From Acinetobacter terrae (GTDB taxonomy: Bacteria > Pseudomonadota > Gammaproteobacteria > Pseudomonadales > Moraxellaceae): DNA of 64,000 bases. Shown here piece after piece: positions 1 to 9,041 of this stretch. The notes below the pieces were generated by a model that was given only the letters and a program-made list of their open reading frames with translations, was not told where the DNA came from and did not search any database. Both the position numbers and the translations under genes were made by a program. Position 1 is the stretch's first letter. Every line of letters begins with the position of its first letter. Location: contig NZ_JABERI010000020.1 in NCBI RefSeq assembly GCF_013004375.1, positions 34,058 through 98,057 of the forward strand, given 5' to 3'.

Positions 1-587
1 GTTCGATTTTTACAGTAGCAATAACCATTGAGCGCTTTATTCGATTAAAAAAATCAATGATTTTGCCCAAAGCATTGTTACTGAATCAAACTCAAAAAGC
101 TGATGTTGTCATGCAACAATTGCAACAAAATAAAGTATTGCAAAGTAGCACTTTGGGACGCATTTTTACTGCGGGTTATCAAAGTAAAAGTAAAAATGAG
201 CAGTATGCCCGCGCGCAGATGGAAACCACTGCTTCTCAAGAAATTGGCTATTTAGAAAAAAATATTAATTTTTTGGGCACCTTAAGTGCGGTAGCACCAC
301 TTTTGGGTTTGTTGGGTACAGTTTTGGGTATTATTGAATCATTTTTGGTGATTGATTTAGGCACCAATAGTAATCCAACATTGATGATTCCGGGGATCTC
401 AAAAGCGTTGATTACGACTGCAGCGGGGATGTTTATTGCGATTCCTGCATTATTTGCCTACCGTTATTTTCAGCGTTTGGTGCAAGAGTATATTGCTGAA
501 CTTGAGCAACAATCGACCTTATTCCATGCAGCACTTTTCTATCAAAATTCTACAAATGAAGAACAAGATATTAGAAAAGCAGGTTAG
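1..587 (+). CDS. exbB: ExbB/TolQ/MotA-family proton channel subunit (5' end outside window)
   Basis: The reading frame is open from base 3, so the gene starts before the window; the ATG at 57 is internal. It encodes the C-terminal two thirds of an ExbB/TolQ-type inner-membrane protein that uses proton motive force with ExbD to energise outer-membrane transport. The visible part has the end of a first membrane helix, a cytoplasmic stretch, and the conserved pair of helices with the family motif GLLGTVLGIIESF near internal residue 84, followed by a second segment rich in A, T and G (KALITTAAGMFIAIPALFAY). The stop is 8 bases before exbD, so the two are surely co-transcribed. TolQ or MotA paralogues are less likely because the partner is ExbD-like and msbA follows. 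Confidence 0.9.
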   Translation, partial: SIFTVAITIERFIRLKKSMILPKALLLNQTQKADVVMQQLQQNKVLQSSTLGRIFTAGYQSKSKNEQYARAQMETTASQEIGYLEKNINFLGTLSAVAPLLGLLGTVLGIIESFLVIDLGTNSNPTLMIPGISKALITTAAGMFIAIPALFAYRYFQRLVQEYIAELEQQSTLFHAALFYQNSTNEEQDIRKAG

Positions 588-595
588 GGTGGAAA

Positions 596-1018
596 ATGAA
601 ATTCAAACGCACACAAGTTGAAGATATTCATATTAATCTGACACCCATGATTGACTGCTTGCTGTTTATCCTGGTTTTTTTACTGTTATCCACCACATTT
701 AACCAGTTTAGTCGCATGAATTTAACCTTGCCAGATGCGCAAGGTGTTCCACCTAAGCAATATGATCATAAAGTTGAAGTGGTTGTGGATGCTTCCGGGC
801 ATTATTCAATTAACGGACAATCGCTTGCAAGTAAAGATGTGGCAGATTTAAATACTGCAATTAAACAGATTTCTAATGATCGTCGTGATTTAATGTTTGT
901 GATTGCCGCGGATGCCAAAGCCACGCATCAGGATGTGATTCGGGTGATGGATGTTGCAGGTCAACTGGGTTTTGTTAATATCAATATTAGTACTAAAGTT
1001 CCGTCTAGAGGTTATTAG
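596..1018 (+). CDS. exbD: ExbD/TolR-family biopolymer transport protein
   Basis: A 140-residue ExbD/TolR protein: a short cytoplasmic N-terminus, one membrane helix (about residues 21-39) carrying the conserved Asp of the motif LTPMIDCLLFILVFLL, then a periplasmic domain ending in VIAADAKATHQDVIRVMDVAGQLG, typical of ExbD. It works with ExbB as the proton-driven motor for TonB-type transport. The stop overlaps the GTG start of msbA by one base. In related bacteria an exbBD pair is often found directly before msbA-lpxK, so a specific role in envelope lipid traffic is possible but is only inference. Confidence 0.92.
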   Translation: MKFKRTQVEDIHINLTPMIDCLLFILVFLLLSTTFNQFSRMNLTLPDAQGVPPKQYDHKVEVVVDASGHYSINGQSLASKDVADLNTAIKQISNDRRDLMFVIAADAKATHQDVIRVMDVAGQLGFVNINISTKVPSRGY

Positions 1019-2745
1019 TGAAGCAAGATTTTAAAGTCTATCTACGTCTTTTGGGCTATTTGAAGCCTTTTTGGGGTGTGGCAATATTGGTTTTTATCGG
1101 TTTTTCAATTAGTGCTGCTACAGAAGTATCTATTGCAAAATTATTAGAAAAAATCATTACTGCAATCCAGCATAGAGACCAAGACTTTACTTCCATATTT
1201 CCTTTCTTGGTGATTCTACTGATGTTTTTCCGTGGGGTGGGTTCCTTTATCGGGGGCTATTTCACGGCAGTGATCTCTCGGAATCTGGTCTTTAATATTC
1301 GTCAGGAAGTCTTTTCAAAACTGTTAAAGCTTCCATCTCAGTATTATCTGGACAATACCAGCGGCCATATTACCGCTAAAATTATGTACAACGTGGAGCA
1401 GTTAACCGCTGCTTCATCAGAATCCCTCAAAACCATTGTGCAACAAGGTTTGATTACCATTGGATTGCTAGGCTACTTGTTATATAGCAATTGGCGACTG
1501 ACCCTGATTATTCTGATTTTTGCTCCATTGATGGGTTTTCTTGTTCGTCAAGCATCAAAACGTATGCGTAAATTATCTTTGCAAGTTCAGGACACCATGG
1601 GCGATGTTAACCATGTGGTACAAGAAACGGTAAATGGCAATTTAGTGGTCAAGGGTTTTGGTGGGCAAGAGTATGAGCAAACCCGTTTTAAAGATCACTC
1701 GCTTGAAAACTTAAAACGTGGTCTGAAAATGGTGGTGGTACAGCAGCTCAATAGCCCTGTTGTACAATTCATTATGTCAATTGCAATGAGTCTTATTATC
1801 TGGATTGCATTACGCCCAGAAATTTTACGTGATACCAGTGCAGGTGAGTTCGTTGCATACATTACCGCAGCGGGTATGTTAAGCAAACCCATCAAAGCTT
1901 TAACCGATGTGAATGAAAAATTACAACGTGGTATGGCGGCAGCACATTCAGTTTTTGAATTACTCGATTTACCTGAAGAAAAAAATACAGGAACTTTAAC
2001 GCCGGTACTTAAAGGTAATATTCAGTTCCAAAATGTGAATTTAATTTATGCTGATGGTCATCAAGCGATTCATGATTTTAACTTGAATGTTAAAGCGGGC
2101 GAAACTGTTGCACTAGTGGGGCGTTCAGGCGCAGGCAAAACATCTTTAGTCAATCTGCTGGTGCGTTTTCAGGAAGCGAGTTCAGGTCATATCTATTTAG
2201 ATAAACATGATATTCGAGCGCTGGATATCAATACCTTGCGAACCCAGATTGCGATGGTGAATCAGCAAGTGGTGCTCTTTAATCGTACTGTGCGCGAAAA
2301 CATTGCTTATGGGCAACTTGAAGGTGCAAGCGATGCAGATATTATTGCAGCAGCAAAAGCAGCTTATGCGCACGACTTTATTATGGCTTTGCCACAAGGT
2401 TACGACACGCCATTAGGTGCACAGGGCTTGAACTTGTCAGGTGGGCAACGTCAGCGTATTGCAATTGCACGTGCAATTTTGAAAAATGCGCCCATCTTGA
2501 TTCTTGATGAGGCGACCAGTGCACTAGATAATGAGTCGGAATACTTTATTCAACAAGCTTTTGATGCAGCCATGCAAGATCGAACAACTATTGTGATTGC
2601 TCATCGTTTATCGACCATTGAAAATGCAGATCGTATTGTGGTGATGGATAAAGGTACAATTGTTGAACAGGGTACGCATGCGGAATTGATTGCCAAGCAT
2701 GGCGCTTATTACCAATTGCATCAGCGTAATTTCGAGGAAAATTGA
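1018..2745 (+). CDS. msbA: Lipid A export ATP-binding/permease MsbA
   Basis: A 575-residue half-size ABC exporter that flips lipid A-core from the inner to the outer leaflet of the inner membrane. The N-terminal half has about six membrane helices. The C-terminal ATPase domain shows Walker A GRSGAGKT (near residue 368), signature LSGGQRQR (near 472), Walker B ILILDEATSALD (near 492) and the switch histidine in IVIAHRLS (near 527). The length matches MsbA (about 580). Translation starts at GTG, overlapping the exbD stop (TAGTG), which indicates coupling. lpxK follows after three bases, the standard msbA-lpxK pair, which supports MsbA over other exporters. Confidence 0.96.
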   Translation: MKQDFKVYLRLLGYLKPFWGVAILVFIGFSISAATEVSIAKLLEKIITAIQHRDQDFTSIFPFLVILLMFFRGVGSFIGGYFTAVISRNLVFNIRQEVFSKLLKLPSQYYLDNTSGHITAKIMYNVEQLTAASSESLKTIVQQGLITIGLLGYLLYSNWRLTLIILIFAPLMGFLVRQASKRMRKLSLQVQDTMGDVNHVVQETVNGNLVVKGFGGQEYEQTRFKDHSLENLKRGLKMVVVQQLNSPVVQFIMSIAMSLIIWIALRPEILRDTSAGEFVAYITAAGMLSKPIKALTDVNEKLQRGMAAAHSVFELLDLPEEKNTGTLTPVLKGNIQFQNVNLIYADGHQAIHDFNLNVKAGETVALVGRSGAGKTSLVNLLVRFQEASSGHIYLDKHDIRALDINTLRTQIAMVNQQVVLFNRTVRENIAYGQLEGASDADIIAAAKAAYAHDFIMALPQGYDTPLGAQGLNLSGGQRQRIAIARAILKNAPILILDEATSALDNESEYFIQQAFDAAMQDRTTIVIAHRLSTIENADRIVVMDKGTIVEQGTHAELIAKHGAYYQLHQRNFEEN

Positions 2746-2748
2746 TTT

Positions 2749-3753
2749 ATGTCAATTGCACAATTGATTCAGGATGCTTGGAACAAACAAGCCAAGTGGT
2801 TAATTGTGCTTCGACCTTTGTCATGGATTTATCGTGGTGGCTTTTTATTGAATAAAAAGCTTTACCAAATGGGCATTAAATCAAGCTATCAAGCACCCGT
2901 CCCGGTGATGGTAATTGGTAATATCACGGTAGGGGGTAGTGGAAAAACACCACTATTGATTCAGCTGGTGAATTATCTACACAGTCAAAATGTTCGTGTC
3001 GGTGTGATTAGTCGGGGTTATGGTGGAAAAGGCCCTTTCCCAGCCTATGTGGATTTGGAATCTGTGCCGGAAATTGTTGGTGATGAACCCTGTTTGATTG
3101 TTCAATCCACTGGCATTCCCATGGTTGTGGGCTCAAATCGACAGCGCAGTATTGAATATTTGTTATCCAAGCATGAATTGGACTTAATTATTAGTGATGA
3201 TGGTTTACAACATTTTGCTTTAGAACGTCAAATTGAATGGATTGTGCTGGATCGGAATCGTGGCTTGGGTAATCAAAAGTTATTGCCTGAAGGGTATTTA
3301 CGCGAGCCTCCAAGCCGTTTAAACACAGGCACGGTAATTGAGCATGCCGCAGAGCCTGCATCTTCTTTAAATATGCATTTAGAAGTGGCTACTCCGTATT
3401 TACTGAATGCTGAAGATAGCAAATCCTTTAATCCAGCTGATAATTTTTATGCAGTTGTGGGTATTGGTTTTCCACAGCGATTTTATAAAACTTTAGATTC
3501 TATGGGTATTCATCAATTTCAATGTCATGAATTTCCCGATCATTACGATTATGAAATCTCGGATCTTCAATTTGAAGATGGAAATCCAATTATTACCACC
3601 GAAAAAGATGCAGTGAAACTTTTGCCATTATTAAAGCAAAATCCAGATTTCAAACGGGAAATTTGGGTGGTTCCGGTTGAGGCTGTACTTTCACCCGCCT
3701 GTTATGAAGTCTTGCATCAGCAATTACAGCAATTCGGTATTCAAATTTCTTAA
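2749..3753 (+). CDS. lpxK: Tetraacyldisaccharide 4'-kinase LpxK
   Basis: A 334-residue membrane-associated kinase that phosphorylates the 4' position of the lipid A disaccharide precursor. Visible landmarks are the N-terminal hydrophobic segment, the P-loop in VIGNITVGGSGKTPL (around residue 60), the ISRGYGG motif, the DDGLQH motif and a C-terminal TTEKDAVKL motif, all characteristic of LpxK. It follows msbA after three bases and precedes kdsB, so this is a lipopolysaccharide synthesis and export operon. Confidence 0.96.
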   Translation: MSIAQLIQDAWNKQAKWLIVLRPLSWIYRGGFLLNKKLYQMGIKSSYQAPVPVMVIGNITVGGSGKTPLLIQLVNYLHSQNVRVGVISRGYGGKGPFPAYVDLESVPEIVGDEPCLIVQSTGIPMVVGSNRQRSIEYLLSKHELDLIISDDGLQHFALERQIEWIVLDRNRGLGNQKLLPEGYLREPPSRLNTGTVIEHAAEPASSLNMHLEVATPYLLNAEDSKSFNPADNFYAVVGIGFPQRFYKTLDSMGIHQFQCHEFPDHYDYEISDLQFEDGNPIITTEKDAVKLLPLLKQNPDFKREIWVVPVEAVLSPACYEVLHQQLQQFGIQIS

Positions 3754-3765
3754 GGTTCATCGTTT

Positions 3766-4527
3766 ATGAAACATATTGTTATCCCCGCACGTTTTGCAAG
3801 TTCACGGTTACCTGGTAAGCCATTACTGGAAATTCATGGCCGTCCCATGATTTTACGGGTCGTTGATCAGGCAAAAAAAGTTGCGGGTTTTGACGATTTA
3901 TGTGTTGCAACCGATGATGAACGTATTGCTGAAGTTTGCCGTGCAGAAGGTGTGGATGTTGTAATCACAAGTGCAAACCATCCATCTGGAACAGATCGTT
4001 TAAGTGAAGTTGCCCGGATTAAAGGTTGGGCAAGTGAAGATATTATTGTCAATGTACAAGGCGATGAACCCTTGCTTCCGGCACAATTGGTGCAACAGGT
4101 TGCACAATTATTGGAATCACAGCCTGAATCTTCTATGTCTACCTTGTGTGAGCCGATTCATAGTCTGGACGAATTTCATCGTGACAGTATCGTGAAAGTG
4201 GTGATGTCTAAATACAACCAGGCTTTGTATTTTAGCCGTGCGACCATTCCTTATGATCGTGATGGTGCTAAACAAGAGGTACAGCAATTGCATCATCAAG
4301 CTTACCGCCATTTGGGTTTATATGCCTATCGTTTGAATTTACTGCAAGAATATGTGTCTTGGGATATGGGTGTACTGGAAAAACTGGAAAGTTTGGAACA
4401 ATTGCGTGTGCTTGAAAATGGGCATCGTATTGCGATTGCTGTTGCCGAAGCCAACTTGCCACCAGGCGTTGATACGCAAGCTGATTTAGATCGTCTCAAT
4501 GAAATGGATGTTTCCTGCTTTGAGTAA
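3766..4527 (+). CDS. kdsB: 3-deoxy-manno-octulosonate cytidylyltransferase KdsB
   Basis: A 253-residue CMP-KDO synthetase that activates KDO with CTP before transfer to lipid A. The N-terminus [15 protein letters not shown] is the nucleotide-binding signature. NVQGDEPLL and the later [10 protein letters not shown] and HLGLYAYR segments match KdsB over its whole length. It is co-directional with lpxK, 12 bases downstream. Confidence 0.97.
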   Translation: MKHIVIPARFASSRLPGKPLLEIHGRPMILRVVDQAKKVAGFDDLCVATDDERIAEVCRAEGVDVVITSANHPSGTDRLSEVARIKGWASEDIIVNVQGDEPLLPAQLVQQVAQLLESQPESSMSTLCEPIHSLDEFHRDSIVKVVMSKYNQALYFSRATIPYDRDGAKQEVQQLHHQAYRHLGLYAYRLNLLQEYVSWDMGVLEKLESLEQLRVLENGHRIAIAVAEANLPPGVDTQADLDRLNEMDVSCFE

Positions 4528-4556
4528 AATTGGGGATAAGGTTGGGCTTTAATTCA

Positions 4557-5540
4557 ATGCAAAATGATGTGGTCGCACAAGTTTATCCATGGCAACAAAT
4601 CGTTTGGGATACGCTAACAGGGCGTTTCCCAAAACTTGGGCATGGCTTACTTTTTTATGGCAAAAAAGGCTGTGGCAAAGAAGCTTTTGCGCAATATTTT
4701 TTGGCTTGGGTGTTATGTGCCAATCGTCATGCCAATAATGCACCTTGCGGGGAATGTGGTAGTTGCTTGTGGTTAAAATCGGATACTCATCCGAACTATG
4801 TACATATCAGCACAGATGAAGAAAATAAAAAGCAAAACGCCAAAATTAAAATCGAAAAAATCCGTGACTTATTGCCCTTTGTGCAGCAAACGGTAGATGG
4901 TTGGCGGGTTATTGTGATTGAGCCGGCAGAAGCTTTAAATATGTCTTCTGCAAATGCATTACTCAAAACACTCGAAGAACCCGGTGATCGTGTTGTCATT
5001 ATTTTATTGGCTGACCATTATCTAAAACTTCCTGCGACTATTCGCAGTCGTTTACAACATTTTGCCTTGGATCGTATATCTGAAGCTCAAGCAGGCGAGT
5101 ATTTATCTGAACATTTACCGAATTTAGATCAAACACAAAAGCAATTGTTGTTGAATTTGTCCAATCAAATGCCTTTGCAAGCCATGCAATTGGCGCAAGC
5201 TGAATGGCTAAATAAACGTCAAGAGTTTTTAAATGATTGGCAAAAATTAGTGACGCAAAAGAATATGCCAATGGCAATTGCGACCAAGTGGAACAAAGCC
5301 TTAAATTTTAGTGACTTTGCGCAAATGTTTGAATACTTGTTGTCTGATTTAATTTGTGTCAAGCTAAATCAACAGGTTAAAAATCCAGATTTGGATTTGA
5401 GTGTGTTATCAGAACAATATACCTTGGAATTTTTATTTACGATTTATTCCGACTTGCAACAATCTAAACGGTTTATCGAGCAGAATGTACAAAGCAATTT
5501 GGTGCTTGATCAATTGTGTATAAAACTAATGAACATCTAA
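4557..5540 (+). CDS. holB: DNA polymerase III delta' subunit (clamp loader)
   Basis: A protein of about 327 residues of the delta-prime clamp-loader family. It has a P-loop-like GKKGCGKE segment (near residue 37), a four-cysteine zinc module (C-x9-C-x2-C-x2-C around residues 52-68), and the SSANALLKTLEEP motif typical of delta-prime, followed by TIRSRLQ. The frame is open upstream to a TTG at 4530, but the ATG at 4557 gives the usual N-terminus (MQNDVVAQVYPWQ); a TTG at 4542 just after GGGGATAAGG is an alternative. It lies between kdsB and pilZ. Confidence 0.92.
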   Translation: MQNDVVAQVYPWQQIVWDTLTGRFPKLGHGLLFYGKKGCGKEAFAQYFLAWVLCANRHANNAPCGECGSCLWLKSDTHPNYVHISTDEENKKQNAKIKIEKIRDLLPFVQQTVDGWRVIVIEPAEALNMSSANALLKTLEEPGDRVVIILLADHYLKLPATIRSRLQHFALDRISEAQAGEYLSEHLPNLDQTQKQLLLNLSNQMPLQAMQLAQAEWLNKRQEFLNDWQKLVTQKNMPMAIATKWNKALNFSDFAQMFEYLLSDLICVKLNQQVKNPDLDLSVLSEQYTLEFLFTIYSDLQQSKRFIEQNVQSNLVLDQLCIKLMNI

Positions 5541-5556
5541 ATATTTAAAGGGGAAG

Positions 5557-5901
5557 ATGATGCAACCACGTATGGGCGGTATTATTCAGGCGAATATCCC
5601 GGATAAAGACACTTTGTATGCCAGCTATATGCCTTATGTTGTCGGTGGTGGTTTATTTGTTCCAACCAAGCAGCCGGTAAAAATCGGTGAAGAAGTCTTT
5701 GTACTGGCAACTTTGCCTGAACAATCACAAAAAATTCCTTTGACCGGTAAAGTGATTTGGATTTCTCAAAAACAAAATGGCATCAAATTACAAGGCTTTG
5801 GTATGCAGTTGACGGGGGAAAAGGGCGTTTATTACAAATCAGAAGCCGAAAAGTTACTTGTAGGTATTAAGTCTGAGGGTCGAACTAGTTACACTATGTA
5901 G
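5557..5901 (+). CDS. pilZ: PilZ domain protein (type IV pilus assembly)
   Basis: A protein of 113-114 residues covering a single PilZ domain, with the holB-pilZ-tatD order seen in pseudomonads and Acinetobacter. In this subfamily the protein is needed for type IV pilus biogenesis and lacks the RxxxR c-di-GMP motif; no such motif is visible here. Two adjacent ATG codons (5557 and 5560) follow an AGGGGAAG ribosome-binding site. The symbol rests on domain and neighbourhood. Confidence 0.85.
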   Translation: MMQPRMGGIIQANIPDKDTLYASYMPYVVGGGLFVPTKQPVKIGEEVFVLATLPEQSQKIPLTGKVIWISQKQNGIKLQGFGMQLTGEKGVYYKSEAEKLLVGIKSEGRTSYTM

Positions 5902-5927
5902 CTGTTTAACCGATTTAGGATCTCACC

Positions 5928-6701
5928 GTGTTTGTAGATACTCACTGCCATTTAACCTTGCTGGATTTAACGCCTTATGATGGTAATTTGGATCTGGCAT
6001 TAGCACAGGCGCGTGAAGCGGGTGTATCCAAATTCATGAGTATTTCGGTTGATCTGGATGACCATATCGAGCTTGCTAAAATTGCAGCACGTCATGCTGA
6101 TGTTGGATACAGTGTTGGGGTTCATCCCTGTGAAGATCCCGCGACCATGTCGCGCGCAACAACGGATTATTTAATTGAACTGGCGCAGCCGGAACAGGTT
6201 TGGGCAATTGGTGAAACAGGCCTGGATTATTTTCATAGCACTGATTTCATTACTGAACAAAAACAATGTTTTGCCCGTCATATTCATGCCTCTCAGGCAG
6301 TGAAAAAACCTGTAGTGGTGCATACCCGCTCAGCCAAACATGATACGGTGGATATCATTCGTGCTGAAAAGTCCACCCATGGCATTTTGCACTGTTTTAC
6401 TGAAGACTGGGAAACAGCCAAGGCAGTGCTGGATTGTGGTTATTACGTGTCATTTTCCGGAATTGTTTCTTTTAAAAATGCGCAAGATTTACGTGATGTG
6501 GCGAAACAGGTTCCACTTGATCGCGTACTGATTGAGACGGATAGTCCTTACCTGGCACCGATGCCCTATAGAGGAAAGTCTAATGAACCAAAATACGTTC
6601 CCTATGTAGCCAAAGCCTTAAGTGATGTATATGATAAGTCAGTTGAGGAAATTGCTTTCATTACCATGCAAAACTTTGAAAACCTCCTCAATCAAAAGTA
6701 A
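5928..6701 (+). CDS. TatD-family metal-dependent hydrolase
   Basis: A 257-residue TIM-barrel hydrolase of the TatD/YcfH family (3'-5' DNA exonuclease or deoxyribonuclease in characterised members). The N-terminal metal motif is DTHCHL (residues 4-9), then GVHPCE, the metal glutamate in IGETGLDYF, HTRSA, HCFTED and the catalytic aspartate in IETDSPYLAP. It starts at GTG. The close link to holB and pilZ is conserved in related genomes. The YcfH subgroup is likely, but the exact substrate cannot be told. Confidence 0.9.
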   Translation: MFVDTHCHLTLLDLTPYDGNLDLALAQAREAGVSKFMSISVDLDDHIELAKIAARHADVGYSVGVHPCEDPATMSRATTDYLIELAQPEQVWAIGETGLDYFHSTDFITEQKQCFARHIHASQAVKKPVVVHTRSAKHDTVDIIRAEKSTHGILHCFTEDWETAKAVLDCGYYVSFSGIVSFKNAQDLRDVAKQVPLDRVLIETDSPYLAPMPYRGKSNEPKYVPYVAKALSDVYDKSVEEIAFITMQNFENLLNQK

Positions 6702-6740
6702 ATAATTCGAATTGATACAAGCGCATAAGAGAGTTACAGG

Positions 6741-7361
6741 GTGAAGATGGATCGTCAGGCTCAGTTTCGAGCAAGAGAAGCGTTAATTTTTCAGGTTGCA
6801 GAGCAACTGTTATTAGAAAATGGCGAATCAGGGATGACGCTTGATGCGTTGGCCGCAGAACTCGATCTAGCGAAAGGGACTCTATATAAACATTTCCAAA
6901 GTAAAGATGAACTCTACATGCTTCTCATTATCCGTAATGAGAAGATGTTGCTCGAGATGATTAAGGATGCGGAGAAAGCCTTTCCAGAACATCTGGCTTT
7001 CTTTATGTTGCATCATTTACATCATCCAGAACGTACAGTGCTGTTCCATCAAATTGAAGAACGTCTTTCTACCACAGGTGTAGGCATTCATCATTTGTTT
7101 AGTGAGCTGTATCAGGTGAGAAAGCAGCGCTTACGGATTATTTTTCGTATGACTGAAAGCTATTTAGAAAGTATTCAAAGTAGTATGTCAGTACGGGATT
7201 ATTTGGCTTCAATTTGGGCATTAACTCACGGTGCAGCGGCAATCCTGAATTCTAGTTTTTATCAGCGTTATTTGGGCTCACGCGACACATTGCGTGTGGC
7301 TTATATTGACCAAGCCTTGGCGATGCCGAAACAAACCCGTTCTACGGAACAATTTGCCTAA
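6741..7361 (+). CDS. TetR-family transcriptional regulator
   Basis: A 206-residue regulator with an N-terminal TetR helix-turn-helix (about residues 15-60; core LDLAKGTLYKHFQSKDELY) and a helical ligand-binding C-terminal domain of unknown specificity. The start may be the GTG at 6741 or the ATG at 6747. It lies between tatD and the gspHIJK cluster on the same strand and ends 9 bases before gspH. No divergent target gene is present, so what it controls cannot be read from the sequence. Confidence 0.88.
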   Translation: MKMDRQAQFRAREALIFQVAEQLLLENGESGMTLDALAAELDLAKGTLYKHFQSKDELYMLLIIRNEKMLLEMIKDAEKAFPEHLAFFMLHHLHHPERTVLFHQIEERLSTTGVGIHHLFSELYQVRKQRLRIIFRMTESYLESIQSSMSVRDYLASIWALTHGAAAILNSSFYQRYLGSRDTLRVAYIDQALAMPKQTRSTEQFA

Positions 7362-7370
7362 AGGTATGCC

Positions 7371-7931
7371 ATGAAGCACACAGGGTCATCATCAATTCGC
7401 GGTTTTACCTTAATAGAGTTGATGGTGGTTATTGTGATTATGGCGATCATGGCATCTTTAATTTTAACCAATATTAATGGTGTTGATCAGCGTAAAGCCA
7501 TGCAGGCACGTGAAGTGTTTATCATGGATTTACGCAGGATGAATCGTGAAGCCAATGATCAGGCTCGCATTTTTGCACTTGAGGTTCAAACTGGCACAGA
7601 TGTGTCGCCATTTCGTTATGGTGTTGTTGAATATTTGGTCCCATCCCTTCAAGCTACACAAAATTCAGTACTTAATGAAAATAAAAAATGGCAAGACTAT
7701 TCAGAGTTTGAAAAGCGCGCTTTACCCGAACATGTTTCCTTCAATGTGCAATCGCTCGATTATGCATATGAAAATGCCAATAATGATGATTTGCTGAATG
7801 CAAATGCACCGAAATTACTGTGGCTAGGTAATGGCGAAGCGAAACCTGTACGGATTCAGTTTTATTTCGAGCAACGCCCAATTGGTGAAGAAATTGAGAT
7901 TGATCATTTAGGTAAAATCAATGAAAGCTAG
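7371..7931 (+). CDS. gspH: Type II secretion minor pseudopilin GspH
   Basis: A 186-residue pseudopilin. After a short basic leader there is the prepilin peptidase site RG|FTLIELMVVI with Glu at mature position 5, then a membrane helix and a GspH-like periplasmic domain. It is the first of four overlapping or closely spaced pseudopilin genes (gspH-I-J-K). Its 3' end overlaps gspI by 11 bases. It forms the tip of the secretion pseudopilus. The main gsp operon is not in this window. Confidence 0.88.
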   Translation: MKHTGSSSIRGFTLIELMVVIVIMAIMASLILTNINGVDQRKAMQAREVFIMDLRRMNREANDQARIFALEVQTGTDVSPFRYGVVEYLVPSLQATQNSVLNENKKWQDYSEFEKRALPEHVSFNVQSLDYAYENANNDDLLNANAPKLLWLGNGEAKPVRIQFYFEQRPIGEEIEIDHLGKINES

Positions 7932-8331
7932 ATACTCCAAGCATAGTTCTTCGTCGTCTTGCGCAGGTTTTACGTTATTGGAAGTCATGGTGGCTTTAGC
8001 AATTTTCGCGACCGCTGCAATCGCTTTTACCAAAGTGGCAATGCAATATACCCAAGCGACATCAAACGCAATTTTACACACCAAAGCGCAATTCGTTGCT
8101 TTAAACGAAGTTGCCGTAATGGAAATTAACCAAGAGTGGTTGCAGGGAACACAGTCCAAACAGATTACCCAGCAAGGTGAAACTTGGCAAATTGATAAGT
8201 CTGCCCAATCCACGATTAGCCCAAATGTGCAACGTATTGAAGTACAAGTCAGTTTGTTTAATGCTGAATCAGGTAAAGTGGAATCCGGTATTACCAATCT
8301 GGTTTTCTTTAACTATAAGGCTAAAGTTTGA
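7921..8331 (+). CDS. gspI: Type II secretion minor pseudopilin GspI
   Basis: A 136-residue pseudopilin with prepilin site AG|FTLLEVMVALAIF (Glu5 present) and the short GspI periplasmic domain, which usually contains the QWL- and N-rich elements seen here as EINQEWLQG. GspI nucleates the GspI-J-K tip complex. It overlaps gspH upstream and gspJ downstream (4 bases), which indicates translational coupling. Confidence 0.9.
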   Translation: MKARYSKHSSSSSCAGFTLLEVMVALAIFATAAIAFTKVAMQYTQATSNAILHTKAQFVALNEVAVMEINQEWLQGTQSKQITQQGETWQIDKSAQSTISPNVQRIEVQVSLFNAESGKVESGITNLVFFNYKAKV

Positions 8332-9020
8332 TGCAACCGAAAAATAAAAAAAATCAAACTCGACATTCACAGCATCGCTCAGGCTTTACCTTGGTTGAAT
8401 TGTTGGTCGCAATTGCCATATTTGCGGTACTTTCGGCACTGGGTTGGAAAGTTTTTGATTATCTGATCAAAGTCAAAGAGCGCAATACTGAACATGAAGT
8501 TAATTTGGGACAGTTGCAAGAAGCCTATCAACAAATTCTGCGTGATACCGTTCAAGCCGTGCCACTCAATGCCAATATGAATAACGATATTCAGCCTGCT
8601 TTGGTTTTGCAAAACGGCCGCTTTAATTTTAGTAAAACGGGTGTAACTGATCCTTTGCAGCAGGGTATTTCACCGGATGAGCGTGTTGAATACCAATATC
8701 GTGCAGATGAAAAGAAACTCTACCGTTTGAAATATCGTAATTTAAACAGCAGCGGACGCGATCAACCCGAATCCAGTGTGTTGTTAAATGATGTCGATCA
8801 GTTTGAAATTGTGGTGCTGAATCCGAATGAGTCAACTTCATGGCCGGATGGGCAAGTAGATTTAAATGATGCCACGCAAAAACAAATCTTGCCGAAAGGG
8901 ATTAAGATTAAATTAACCGTGAAAGATGTTGCTTATGAATGGATTTTTAGTCTATTGAACACGGACTACTTAAAACAGCAGAACAATAATCAAAATAACA
9001 ATTCAAATAATCCAACATAA
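8328..9020 (+). CDS. gspJ: Type II secretion minor pseudopilin GspJ
   Basis: A 230-residue pseudopilin: basic leader, prepilin site SG|FTLVELLVAIAIF with Glu5, and a GspJ periplasmic domain with the typical DERVEYQY and LYRLKYR strands. The C-terminus ends in an Asn/Gln-rich tail (last 15 residues) that I would not expect to be folded. It overlaps gspI by 4 bases. Confidence 0.9.
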   Translation: MMQPKNKKNQTRHSQHRSGFTLVELLVAIAIFAVLSALGWKVFDYLIKVKERNTEHEVNLGQLQEAYQQILRDTVQAVPLNANMNNDIQPALVLQNGRFNFSKTGVTDPLQQGISPDERVEYQYRADEKKLYRLKYRNLNSSGRDQPESSVLLNDVDQFEIVVLNPNESTSWPDGQVDLNDATQKQILPKGIKIKLTVKDVAYEWIFSLLNTDYLKQQNNNQNNNSNNPT

Positions 9021-9041
9021 CCAAGTCTAAAGAGATTGAGC